Shown here: piece after piece, positions 1 to 10,345 of the stretch
Position numbering within the stretch: the stretch's first letter is position 1
How the letters are laid out: every line of letters begins with the position of its first letter
Assembly (NCBI GenBank): GCA_028023455.1
Contig: JAQFVV010006221.1
Span: forward strand, 2,054,001 to 2,118,000
Origin: Epiperipatus broadwayi
Lineage: Eukaryota; Onychophora; Udeonychophora; Euonychophora; Peripatidae
Direction: 5' to 3'
DNA length: 64,000 nucleotides
Notes under the pieces: generated by a model
What the model was told of the DNA's origin: nothing
The model's input: only the letters and a program-made list of their open reading frames with translations
The model's database searches: none
Translations under genes and position numbers: made by a program

Positions 1-3000
1 CTCCTTCATTTCAATAACCAACTTCATCAACATCTTCATCATCATTTGTGTCTCAGATATCTTTTCCTTTTCTTTTTCCACCATTTTTGAAACAAGATTT
101 CAATTTTAAAGTTGTTTTTCTTTTTGTGTTTATTAAACTAATACTTTCATTTAAAATACTTTTGAATACTAACTGTTTATTTATTTTCTTTTTAAAACGG
201 AATATACGACCGACTCTGCCCCCTTGTCCTCTTTCTCTACCTGTTCTCAATGCCTTAACTCCGCCCAAAATATCCAACTGCCTTTGATTCTCTCTTTTCA
301 TTTAAGGAAATAATTTATTTTAAATAACATAAATATCAAAATCTCTTTTTCATTTAAAGAAAAAAAATAGTTTTGGTCAATTCTTTATTTAAATTATACC
401 ACTTTAAAATACGCAGTTTAGCGTTTCTTTAAATTTTTATTTTCAAACAGTAAAACAAATATTTAATTACTATCATTTATGACGGTTCGGCTCCACGTTG
501 GGAAAAACCAATTGTGCCGGGTTCATTCGGTAGATGATCCGCAACTCTCTATTTGCTAGGTTTAACTGGGTTTAAACCTTATTTATCATAATTTTACATT
601 TTTATATTATAAATGTTACATGAACGGACCAGCCCTTCGAGCAGAGGGGAGAATACCATCGATGATACCCACGATCAGATTGAGCTATGCAACGCATAAT
701 ATGATCACATTTCCAGAACGTGGCCCACCTCGACTGCTAGATTCAAACCCCCACTATCCAAAGCTCTTTATTTGTTTTGAGATAAATCTGGCACCAGCTA
801 ATTACATGGGGTAACTAACATGCTCTGGACAGAAGGCCCATAATCTAGCACTCGAAATATCCCATGACTAGATCAATCAAAAGGATAATATAATATGTAC
901 TTGCTTTACTGTTTTAATTAGTGGTAAAAACAAATATTAAGCTTAAAGATAATTTATTTAATTAAATATTTATTATTTTAATTTTAATTACTTATATGAA
1001 AATTAATTAAATGAAACAATGACTTATCATAACCTCAAGCTCACACATGTACAATAGCAATATAACATAACGAATATTAAATAATCAAGGCATTTTTAAA
1101 ATACATAAAATCAATTTAAAGCATTAACATACACGACATTTCAAAAACATGCATATCCATAATTCTTTATGCATGCTATAGAGTTCCTTTATTAATTGAC
1201 TCTGGGAGGCTTCAAGGATTGCAATGGCTACATTAATTAGAAATGGAAATAATAAAAGTTGCTCATTATCTATAGGATTTGAATGTGGACTTTTTGCTGG
1301 TTGTTACTTCACCTGAAAATCTTTCCAATCGGTTGGATTTGATGTTTTTCTGGAGGTTTAATGCTTAGTATTCTGTGGTATTATTCTTTAAGATAGTTAG
1401 ACATTCTTAGCAGGTTTTTTAGTTGTTAAGCAGGCATCACTTTTTTTCGGACAAATCGGCTGTTTCCATCGGACTCAGGCTGGAGAAAAATCGAATGATT
1501 CCAGTGGCTGTTAGCACTGCATGGTCTTTATTAACAAATGCATGAGAAGACTGACCTAGAACTGATTGAATGAACTCAACTGACTGATTGATGAAAATCT
1601 GAACTATTTATATGATGACCTGTTGTCATTTTGGTAATTGGTTTTTATGTCCGCCAGCTATCTCTGTTGTTGGAATTCATCCACTGTTTTTAATTAGATT
1701 CTTTAGATAAGCTTTTGATTACATGTTTTCATTTGGTAGCCATTGCAAAATTTGTTGTTTTGTGGATTTTAATTCGTAGCTATTGCAAATTCTGCATTTG
1801 TATACTTATGATTATACAATATTTTTTAACTTTCATTTATTCCTTAACATTGAACATGCACATATTTATTTTATCAACAAGTACATATTTTGCTATACTT
1901 AAAATCAATTTGTCATTCACGCACATATATATTTCTAAAAAACAAGTTTTAGTTTTTAAGATTTCTCTTTTTTTTTTCTTTAAATAGTTTTAAATGAAAA
2001 GAGAGAGATTTTTAATTTTATATAAAGGATTCATTTAAACTGCTATAGTTTTAACTTTTTCTAAGCCAAATTCTCTCCTCGAATTACTTTTAAATTAATT
2101 CATAAAACTTTATGAATGACACAGGGTTTAATTTTCTCCCAGGCTAATAGTATTTTCTTCTTTCTTTATTTTTAAAACTCTAAACTTTTATATTAAACTT
2201 CCCTTTATTAAACTTTTAACTATTTATCATCAAATTTACAATTTATTTTGTTTTATGAAAAAGTTTTATTTTTAATAATTATAAACAATTTTAATGAACG
2301 CTCAGTAGCGTTACAATATATATATTCAAATCCTAAATTTATCATTTATAATAATATTATTTTTTTGTCTAGTAAATGAATGTATCAATTTCAGTGTGTG
2401 TATTTATGTTCACTCAATATCCACATGCATATCTTCACTCATCCCACAATCAGCCTTACCATTTGTAGTTCAAATAACAGTCATGCTTTAATATTTTCAA
2501 AACTATTATTTTATTATATTTATAATAAGATCCTCAGTTAATCACATCAAAATGGGGTTTGTAATATTTTGTTTTCTATTTCTTTTTTTTTTTATATAAT
2601 TATTTTCTCTTCCACTAACTTGTTATAATGAGGCTATTAACTTCAGTCTACAATGTATATAAACATAAATGATCAATAAAAGAAATCATATATACTGTAC
2701 CAGTGAATTCTATTTTCTTTTGATCACAGAGGGTGCCACTAGGTCATTAACTACCTAGAAAATTTCATTTACGGTGATCCAAAAGTTAATGATAATAAAT
2801 GCTACCAGATAGACCCAGGGGTAGAAAGAGATTTTTAACATTGTTCAGACAATTGAGAAAAGAACACAGATAAACTTTAGCCAAAATAATTATAAATAAT
2901 TTTAAAGTTTATTAAATCTAAAATATTAGTCAAACAAAATATGAAAGTTTGACCTAGATTTCTCTAGCGGATTTATCAGAGTGTACGAGAGTAAGGTAAC

Positions 3001-3180
3001 ATTAAACTCCCTGGCAGATACGTTCATTTTCTCACCTAAGAATTAAACGGGATTTATGTCTTCCTGCTAGCGATTTCTATAAACAAATTCCAGTTTTCCT
3101 TTATTTAGAGATTTCGGTTGTTTTCTATTCTATCATGTCCGCCACATGACGGCGCTATTTCTAGGTCAGTTCCTAGAAAT
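1..3180. other. AT-rich DNA without an assigned gene
   Basis: I see no convincing exon of the ICE2 gene here, although its first coding exon(s) should lie upstream of 9906. A basic open stretch on the - strand (53-301, Arg/Gly/Lys-rich) ends at a stop and has no recognisable family. The parts at about 480-870 and 1430-1630 are less AT-rich than their surroundings and may be old repeats, but I could not name them. Confidence 0.5.
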
Positions 3181-3208
3181 ATACTGTTTCAGCGGCCTAC
3201 ACACAATC

Positions 3209-3303
3209 TAAGAGGCTTCTTTCTACAATAAAACACAGAAAGTGTACTTGCGGCAGCCTCCAGCCAACCTAAGAGGCTTCTTTCTACAATAAAACACAGA
3301 AAG
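3209..3303. repeat. 61-bp tandem duplication
   Basis: A 34-base block beginning TAAGAGGCTTC starts at 3209 and recurs, essentially identical, at 3270. The sequence between the copies (around CAGCCTCCAGCC) also resembles the sequence before the first copy, so this is a two-unit tandem duplication. I see no coding or transposon signal in it. Confidence 0.7.
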
Positions 3304-3634
3304 AAGTCCCTGCCAGCTAGACGGTCTGGCTTTTTTCTATGCTAAAAGCACAGACAAATGTCTTTATTGACTGCCGTAGTTGGTTGTGTTATTAACTTTA
3401 TTGTAATGCTAGAATGTCTATTTTCTCTATACTTTCGTGTGAGAGTGTGTGGATTTTAGCCTGTCATAATTATTTAAAATTTCATTACCAAGGTATTTTT
3501 TTTCAAGTGCTCTAACCTACTGTTACATTGTAACATTATTAACAATGTCATGAAGGTTCCATTATGAATGTGTAAACCTCAAAATTTATTTTTAAGGGTG
3601 CGGCACGGCAGTATTTCGATGATCACGCGAAATA

Positions 3635-4000
3635 GCCCTAATAATCTTATTTTTAACAATATTAAGCTTACAATGCTTTTCAATATCAGAGTACCAATTA
3701 TTAGTTAATCCAAAATATGTATTCTTTCTAAATACTGTTGTATCAATATAAACTATTCCATCCATTCCAAATTTTTTAAAAATTATTATATTTTTTTAAA
3801 AATTATATTGTTATTTTCTTTTTCCATCGTAAACTTTATCATTTTTTGTATTTATATACCCCAAAATCTTAGAAAGGCAAATAATTTTTTGGGGTATATA
3901 AATACAAAAAATGATAAAATAAAGTTTACGATGGAAAAAGAAAATAAACAATGTAATTGATTATATGGATATAATAATTTTTAAAAAATTTGGATTTTGA
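3635..4000. repeat. Inverted and direct partial copies of the PLE-1 reverse-transcriptase region
   Basis: The segment at about 3635-3860 is the reverse complement of PLE-1 DNA at about 4050-4290. About 3861-4000 is a direct copy of about 4018-4130. The start of PLE-1 is therefore a head-to-head inverted unit followed by a partial tandem unit. Penelope-like elements are known for such tandem and inverted terminal copies (pseudo-LTRs), so this probably arose during target-primed insertion. Copies differ by small indels and substitutions, including one extra A in a lysine-rich stretch. Confidence 0.7.
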
Positions 4001-6030
4001 TTTTTAATGGGAATGTTAGAAAGGCAAATAATTTTTTTGGGTATATAAATACAAAAAATGATAAAATAAAGTTTACGATGGAAAAAGAAAATAACAATGT
4101 AATTGATTATATGGATATAATAATTTTTAAAAAATTTCGAATGGATGGAATAGTTTACATTGATACAACAGTATTTAGAAAGAATACATATTTTGGATTA
4201 ACTAATAATTGGTACTCTGATATTAAAAAAGCATTGTAAGCTTAATATTGTTAAAAATAAGATTATTAGGGCTATTAAGGTATGTTCAAATGAAATGTTT
4301 TTTAAAAATAAAATAATTAATATTAGGGAGGAATGTATTAACCCTTTTCCCTCCTCTTACGAAGCTCCTCGTAGACATCTGACGTCACTCTAACTCTGCC
4401 AGTTCTTATGCTAAAAAATTCGTTTGATAGGTTTTGAATAGGTTTTTAAAAGTTCTGTAAGGCGGTGCCCTCTTCTGAATTATTTTACAAGTAAAAAATA
4501 AAAAAAAACGCATTTAAACCTAAACAAAGAAAGAACATCGGTTGTAATTGGTTGTTAGTGAGCTCTCAGCCGAAAAAGACATTCTGATTGGCTGGAAAGA
4601 ACAAAGAAACCGCCTGATCAAAGAAAATAAAGAAAAACGCTGAGATTTTCATTTCGAATGCAATTTTAAGTATTAAAAAAATATAATTTCAGAAATTAAA
4701 CTAGTTTTTTAAAAAATATACTAAAAAAACAAAATTATTTTCGAAAAATATTGAAGATTTTAGTAAAAATATTAAAGAAATATTTAAAAGAAATATTTAC
4801 TTTTCTATAACGTAAAAGTCGACCTTTTTGTTTATATTATAGCTTTTATGTTGCCGAAATTGAATATTTTAGAATAAATAAATAGCAATTTATTTTTGAA
4901 AGAACTTTCGTTCTCTTCATAACCTGAAAAATTAGTAATATACTTTTTATAAACGTATCTGAGTTGAATTTAATATTATAGGCGAATATGTTTTAACAAT
5001 AGGCTTTGTCTTCAGTTTGTGAGTTGGCCAATTAAAAGATTTGATTTTTACCTCATACAACCAATAATATAATTAGCAGTTAAAAGGTTAAAAATGATTA
5101 TCCTGAATATATTGTAAAAAGATTAATATCATATTATAATATTGAAAATATAAAAAGAACAATTGAAATGAATAAAAATGGGGAAAATAAGAAAATAATT
5201 TATATAGGATTTAGTGTATCAAAGTATGTATTTTTTAAAATTAAGAAATTTTTTAGGTATTTTAATAGGAGATATAATACATTAATTAGCCCGGTTTATA
5301 AAAGGAAACAATGTTTGGGTGACTTAATAAATGATTATGATAAGATTGATAGTTTAGAATGTATGAATTCAGTATATATAATTAAATGTATGGATTGTTA
5401 TAAAAGAAACGTAAATATGACTTATATAAGAACAAGTAAGAATAAATTAAAGACTAGATTAAGGCAGCATTTTTATATGATTAAAAATCTGCTATATATG
5501 TTCATAAAAAGGAATTTAAACATGAAAATTTTGATATAAGGCCATTGGAATGCGTTAAAAAATTTAAAGAGAGAATAAAAAAAGAGAAAGCATATATTGA
5601 TCAGTATAAACCAGTATTAAATAGAATGTTAATAAATAAAGATAAAAAATAAGTTAATATAGGGATAAATGGGTATTAAAAGGCATGTTAATGGGTAAAG
5701 ATTTAGAGAATAGATAATAAAATTATATAAGAAGAGTATTAAATTATAAAGGTATTTTAAAAGAAATAGCCAAATATAGGGAAGGAGGTAAATAATTATA
5801 TTTGTAGATGTAATAATATTGTGGTTTTATTTGAATTTTATATATATATTTGTGATGTATTAATATTTTATTTATTTGTGTTATTATTTTTATGTTTTCT
5901 ATATTTTTTATGTTTTTTATTTTTTATTTATTTATTTTTTGTTTAAGGAAACTTGATAATGATTACAGAATGTAGTTGAAACGTTGTATGGAATAAAAAT
6001 AAAATTATAGTTTGAATAAACAAGTTTTAA
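3997..6030 (+). pseudogene. Penelope-like element PLE-1: end of reverse transcriptase plus GIY-YIG endonuclease, broken
   Basis: A PLE open reading frame in pieces. 3997-4239 reads IKFTMEKE, then a DIIIFKK stretch and VFRKNTYFGLTNNW, the typical thumb-side end of PLE reverse transcriptases. A frame change leads to AIKVCSNE and then EECI, where a TTAA-flanked element (4342-5087) interrupts the gene. The frame resumes with KNDYPEYIVKRL at 5092. Next comes an NTLISPVYKRKQ region and a GIY-YIG-type domain (VYIIKCMDC, TYIRTSKNKLKTRLRQH). A frameshift near 5490 is followed by KAYIDQYKPVLNR and a stop at about 5652. The tail holds a GAAACGTT motif at about 5979, where PLE hammerheads sit. No intact protein can be made. 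Assignment to PLEs is firm; subfamily is not. Confidence 0.8.
4342..5087. mobile_element. piggyBac-like non-autonomous DNA transposon (746 bp), flanked by TTAA
   Basis: The element starts CCCTTTTCC after TTAA (4338-4341) and ends TTAAAAGG before TTAA (5088-5091), so the ends are CC(C)TTTT/AAAAGG with a TTAA target duplication, the hallmark of piggyBac-type elements. Removing the element and one TTAA rejoins the PLE-1 frame exactly (EECI to KNDYPEY), which fixes both boundaries. It has no coding capacity. A diverged second copy lies at about 21420-22154; both share a block reading CCCTCTTCTGAATTATT. Confidence 0.8.
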
Positions 6031-6199
6031 AAAGAAAAAGGAGGAATGTTGATTTTATATATTTACTATGATGGAGCTATAATTTAAAAAGAAAAAGAAG
6101 TGAAAAGTTGTATATATAATTATATTAAATTATAGATATTTTAGTAATAAAAAGTTTTAAATGGTGTTTATGAAATAAAATATAAAATATATAAACAAA

Positions 6200-6432
6200 A
6201 AAATATAATAAATACTTATATAGATGATATAAAGAAGTCACATATAACAAGATTTAAACAACATACAAATGATAAAAAACTTATCAAATAAAGGATATAC
6301 ATTTAGTGAAAGTAATATTAGAATAAGTTTACTAAAAATTAAACAAAGGAAAATAAAAGCTCTGTATATTAGAAAACTACAATCCAAATTGAATATTGAC
6401 TCTGGAACTAAATTATTTATAGTTAATTATTA
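6200..6432 (+). pseudogene. Second PLE GIY-YIG C-terminal fragment
   Basis: In broken frames this reads TYIDDIKKSHITRFKQH, then an open run of FSESNIRISLLKIKQRK, KALYIRKLQ and LNIDSGTKLF ending at TAA 6430-6432. The order (YI-G-like start, R-F-x-Q-H, then ALYI...LN) matches the second half of a PLE GIY-YIG domain and differs in sequence from PLE-1. It may be a head-to-tail PLE copy or an unrelated older insertion. RTE-1 begins just downstream. Confidence 0.6.
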
Positions 6433-6489
6433 ATATGTATATTATTCACTGTATGTGTATATAAAAAAGTATATATATATATATAGTAA

Positions 6490-8437
6490 ATAAATATTAA
6501 AATTTTGATATATGCTGCAACAAACATAGCTGGTAGAAAAAAGCAGCAATTGACTAATAAAATTTTTACTGAGACTAGAGAATTTATGAAGAAAAGAAGG
6601 AATATGAAGATATACAAAAATGATGTATTAAAAAGAATTGAATATCTCGAATTTTGTAAAATGGTACGGAAAAGAGTTGAAAATGATATAAGAAAGTATA
6701 ACTGTGAAATAGCAAGGAAAGCTGTAGAAGAAAATAAAAGTCTCAAAAATGTTAAACAACATTTTGGTATTGGTAGGAAATTTATATCTGCAATAAGAAA
6801 AAAAGATTGAATTATTACTAAAAAGAGAGATGACATCATGAAATTGGTAGAAGATTTTTATCAAGAATTATATAGTAATAAAGAACAAGTACCTCCTATA
6901 TCTATTACATCTTCCGAATTGCCCAGAATTTTAAATGAAGAAGTGAGACATGCAATTAAGTGTATGAAGAAAGGAAAGGCTCCAGGAAATGATGGAATTA
7001 TAATTGATATATTAAAAGAAGCAGGTGAAGAAATAGAAACAATTTTAGCAAAGTTATATACCAAATGTCTAAATGATAAAGATGTACCGGAAGATTGGAA
7101 GAATGCAGTAATAATATTAATATTTAAAAAAGGTGATAAAGAAGATATTAGAAATTACAGACCTATCAGCCTTTTATCAGTTTTATATAAAATTTTTACC
7201 AAGATAATTACAACTCATCTACAGAGAACTTTGGATTTCCACCAACCAAGAGAACAAGCTGGATTTAAAAGTAGTTTTAGTACAATAGATCATATCCAGG
7301 TATTGAGAGAAGTCATAGAAAGGACAAACGAATATGAGTTGTCATTATGTTTTGGATTTGTAGATTATGAAAAGGCATTTGATTCTATATACATTTCTTC
7401 AGTGATTAAAGCATTGGATCATCAAGGTATAGATCCAGGATATTGTCATATTTTAAAGAATATTTATAAAAATGCAACAGCAACAATTAGATTACATAAT
7501 GATACTGGAAAAATCAACATTGAGAAAGGTGTAAGACAAGGTGACTCCATATCTCCAAAACTTTTTACAGCAGTGCTGCAAGAAGTATTTTGTGGATTAA
7601 AATGGGAAACTAAAGGAGTGAAAGTAAATGGAGAGTATTTAAGTCATTTAGATTTCACAGATGATGTAGTTGTTTTTGCAAATAATGCTTCAGAGCTGCA
7701 GGAAATGTTGCAGGAGTTAGCAGGTGAAAGTAGAAAAGTAGGACTAAAGATAAATGTTAAAAAGACTAAAGTAATGTTTAATCGATTTGCTCAAAATATG
7801 AAAATAAAGATTGATTATGAAGAATTAGAAGAAGTTAACAGTTACAAATACCTTGGTCAGATTATTAATACAGATGGAAACATAATGGAGGAAATTAATC
7901 ATAGAATTAAACTTGGTTGGAGTGCCTTTGGTAGAAATAACTTGATACTAAAAGGAAATATGCCTACGTGTTTGAAAAGGAAGGTTTTTAACAAATGTGT
8001 TTTACCAGTTCTTACTTATGGATCTGAGACTTGGATACTTAATAGAAGAGTAATACAGAGACTTCAGACCACTCAAAGGAGTATGGAGAGATGTATGTTG
8101 TGAGTAAGAAGAAGAGATCGAAAACGCAATGTATGGGTAAGACAACAAACAGGTGTTACTGACCTTATTGAAAAAATTAAAAGATTGAAATGGAGTTGGG
8201 CTGGACATATTGCTAGAAGAGATGATAATATATGGACAATTGAAATTTTAAACTGGATTCCAAGAGATTGTAAAAGACCCAGAAAGAGACCACATGTGAG
8301 ATGGATGGATGAAATAAGAAAATGTGCAGGGGTGTTGTGGAGAAGAGAAGCTAAAGATCGGAGAAGATGGATTAAACTTGGAGAGACCTTCATCCTGCAG
8401 TGGATTGATAATGGTTGATGATGATGATGATGATATG
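6490..8437 (+). mobile_element. RTE-clade LINE copy RTE-1, 5' truncated, with GATGAT tail
   Basis: The element lacks the apurinic-type endonuclease domain and begins in the linker before the reverse transcriptase, just after an AT microsatellite at about 6474-6486. It ends with TGATAATGG followed by (TGA)n/(ATG)n repeats at 8416-8437, the usual tail of RTE elements. The same family occurs at 14930, 23558, 32815, 43700 and 62608. RTE-2 and RTE-4 are very close in sequence to this copy, so the family was recently active. No clear target duplication is visible. The sense strand matches ICE2 transcription, but the element lies upstream of the first visible exon. Confidence 0.9.
6505..8418 (+). 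pseudogene. RTE-1 reverse transcriptase, two in-frame stops
   Basis: The protein reads as linker (6505-6807), stop TGA 6808-6810, then reverse transcriptase 6811-8100, stop TGA 8101-8103, then C-terminal tail to 8415. Visible RT blocks are KGKAPGNDGI (fingers), RNYRPISLLSVLYKIF, FVDYEKAFDS (block A), VRQGDSISPKLF (block B) and LDFTDDVVVF (block C, where RTE-2 has FADD). They are followed by SYKYLGQIIN and LTYGSETW. The tail has GHIARRDDN and PRKRPHVRWMDEIRK, standard for the RTE class. The Ala-to-Thr change in the catalytic FADD box plus the two stops suggest the copy is dead, although both stops are single substitutions. Confidence 0.9.
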
Positions 8438-8727
8438 CTAAATTTATATTTTTTAAAGATATAAAGTAGACATTTACAATGAAAAATTATTGATAAAGTT
8501 TAATAGCAAATGTCTCTAAAGAGGAATGTATAGAAAGTTTTTAAAATCGTTTTTTTTTTTAAAAAAAAAAATCATTAGTTTGTAATTTGAAAAGTGTTAT
8601 TTTTGAGAAGCATTCAAAATATAGGAATTTTTGTAATTATTGTATTTTAAATTTACAATGATATAGAAAATGAAAATGTTCTACATTGAAAAATGTATGA
8701 TAAAATAATGGATTTAATAATGATAAT

Positions 8728-9093
8728 TAATTAGAAGGGATTTACACTTGGATTTTCAAGCTTCCTACATCTATCCACTCAATCTTATACAACCAATACA
8801 CGTGACCACATACATGTAAAAAAGATAAACGATCTCCAATATTTGTGCTGAACAAGTGCTCATCAGTTAGTCCATGGTTAAAAGGTTTGGAGGATGGAGA
8901 AGATTAAAGCCTGTTCATTAAAATTTGAAGATTTGCTATCTTGATATATACTGAGCACTGATTATATAAATGTGTGGTAGGTGATCTGGACCATTTATCT
9001 TTTTCACATGTATGTGGTCATGTGTATCGGTTCTATAAGATGGAGTGGAAGATGTATGGAGCTTGAAAGTCTGAGTTCAAATCCTTTCTAATT
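8728..9093. repeat. HHR palindrome family P5, short copy
   Basis: Arms at about 8728-8880 and about 8985-9093 are inverted copies of one another (TAGAAGG...TACATC against GATGTATGGAG...CCTTTCTA) and match the larger P5 palindrome at 16968-17690. The left arm carries a degenerate hammerhead on the - strand (CUGAUGA at 8856-8850, AAAU instead of GAAA). In the right arm the corresponding block is cleanly missing between GGACCA and TTTATC. Confidence 0.65.
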
Positions 9094-9905
9094 ACATTAA
9101 GTTCAATGTAAAAATAATAAAATAGTAAATTATAATATACATATTTATATTGGTTTATATGTCTGGATGTATATATTAAATGTTTTTAGGTTTTTAATTT
9201 ATGGAAATTATTATATTATGTGTGTGTGTTCATTGATACATAAAGTTATATATTTATATAAAAAAAAATAACATGAATTAAATAAAGCATTATGAAAATA
9301 CATTAGGAGAAAAAATGTTAAAAGATTAGAATTGTAAAGTTGATTTTATTACATTATATATAAAAACAATCAACTAGTTCTTAATTCAGAGATAGTTTTT
9401 GCTATTGTTATATCATGGTTATTGTTTGATTTTAACTATTATATTAGCGAATGGCTTTAGTATTATCTTCATGTTAAAATTTATTAAATTAATCGTCTGT
9501 GTAGTGTTTGTTGTTTTTCATATATTTCTTTATGTTAATTCAATATTATGTATTATAATTGATATAATTTTGTTATTGTTTTTTATATATTTAAAATTAA
9601 TTTGCATATTCCATTTTATATTGTGTGTACATTTTTTATTTATTTGTCTTTTGTAAATAATTTATTTTTACAGAAATGCATTAAAGTATATTTATAGAAA
9701 TTATTGAAATCTTTAACATTAAATCTGTAATTACTTAAAAATGTTGAAAAATTAAATAGTTTATATGTTGTTAATACTTTTTTAAAAACATTTTAATATA
9801 TGTACATTTTGACACTATATATGTATACATATTACAAATAAATATAGTATATGTTTGTGTAAAAGATGATTAGTTTATATTTTATCTTCTTTTTTTTTTT
9901 TATAG

Positions 9906-10092
9906 AAAGAAAAATAAAAGTAAAAATCTAATACAGCAAACTCAGAATAAATATTTTTTAAAGCCTTCTCACCCGACTCCTAAAATATCAAAAATAAATA
10001 AAAGTGATCAGATGAATTATTTAGAATTTTTAATTAAATATTTAAACAATCCACAAGTTATAAATAATAATGAAGAAGTTATTCAGTTTAAT
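9906..10092 (+). CDS. ICE2: ICE2 exon A
   Basis: Acceptor TTTTTTTTTATAG ends at 9905 and donor GTAAGTAATG starts at 10093. The exon enters with one base completing a codon, then 62 codons, and ends in phase 0. It encodes a Lys/Asn/Gln-rich stretch, then FLKPSHPTPKISK, then DQMNYLEFLIKYLNNP. In vertebrate ICE2 the same order is a PKPRxPYPRFS-type motif followed by YxDLLVKY. The entering phase shows at least one coding exon lies upstream. I did not find it in the first 9.9 kb. Confidence 0.8.
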
Positions 10093-10221
10093 GTAAGTAA
10101 TGTTTTTTTTTTCTAGTTTAAATTTTATATATGAATACAGAATATGAATAATTGTATCAACAATATATGTAAATGCATGTAGATAGTAATCTTAATATTA
10201 ATATTATCTATATTCGTCATT

Positions 10222-10345
10222 ACTTTTTACAATGCTTTTTTACAACTCACTATGACAGTTTCGATTGTCCAAGCAATCTTCAGAACTTCTACTTGAAGTT
10301 CTGAAGAAGAGGTCATAGCAAGTTGTAAAAAAGTATTGTAAAAAG
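10222..10345. repeat. Small hammerhead-bearing inverted repeat (family P4)
   Basis: Arms around ACAATGCTTTTTTACAACT and its complement near 10325-10345 flank two halves meeting at TTCTACTTGAAGTTC. On the - strand the left half reads CUGAAGA, then a hairpin closing with CAAUC, then GAAAC and GUC (about 10283-10254), the order of a hammerhead ribozyme. Compared with other P4 copies (16548, 40581), about three bases are missing between CUGAAGA and the stem, so the core overlaps stem II. It lies 130 bp after exon A. Confidence 0.6.

Noticed and set aside
53-301. Basic Arg/Gly/Lys-rich open frame on the - strand
   Set aside because: No conserved motif, no convincing splice sites and a stop followed by a frame change. 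It could be a gene end, but nothing supports that over chance.
605-870. Possible tRNA-like segment (TTTGAATCTAGC on - strand near 745)
   Set aside because: A B-box-like string is present but no A box lies at the right distance on the correct side.
9399-9656. Hydrophobic + strand open frame
   Set aside because: Composition (Leu, Ile, Phe, Cys, Val) is what T-rich DNA gives by chance. No start context, no family.
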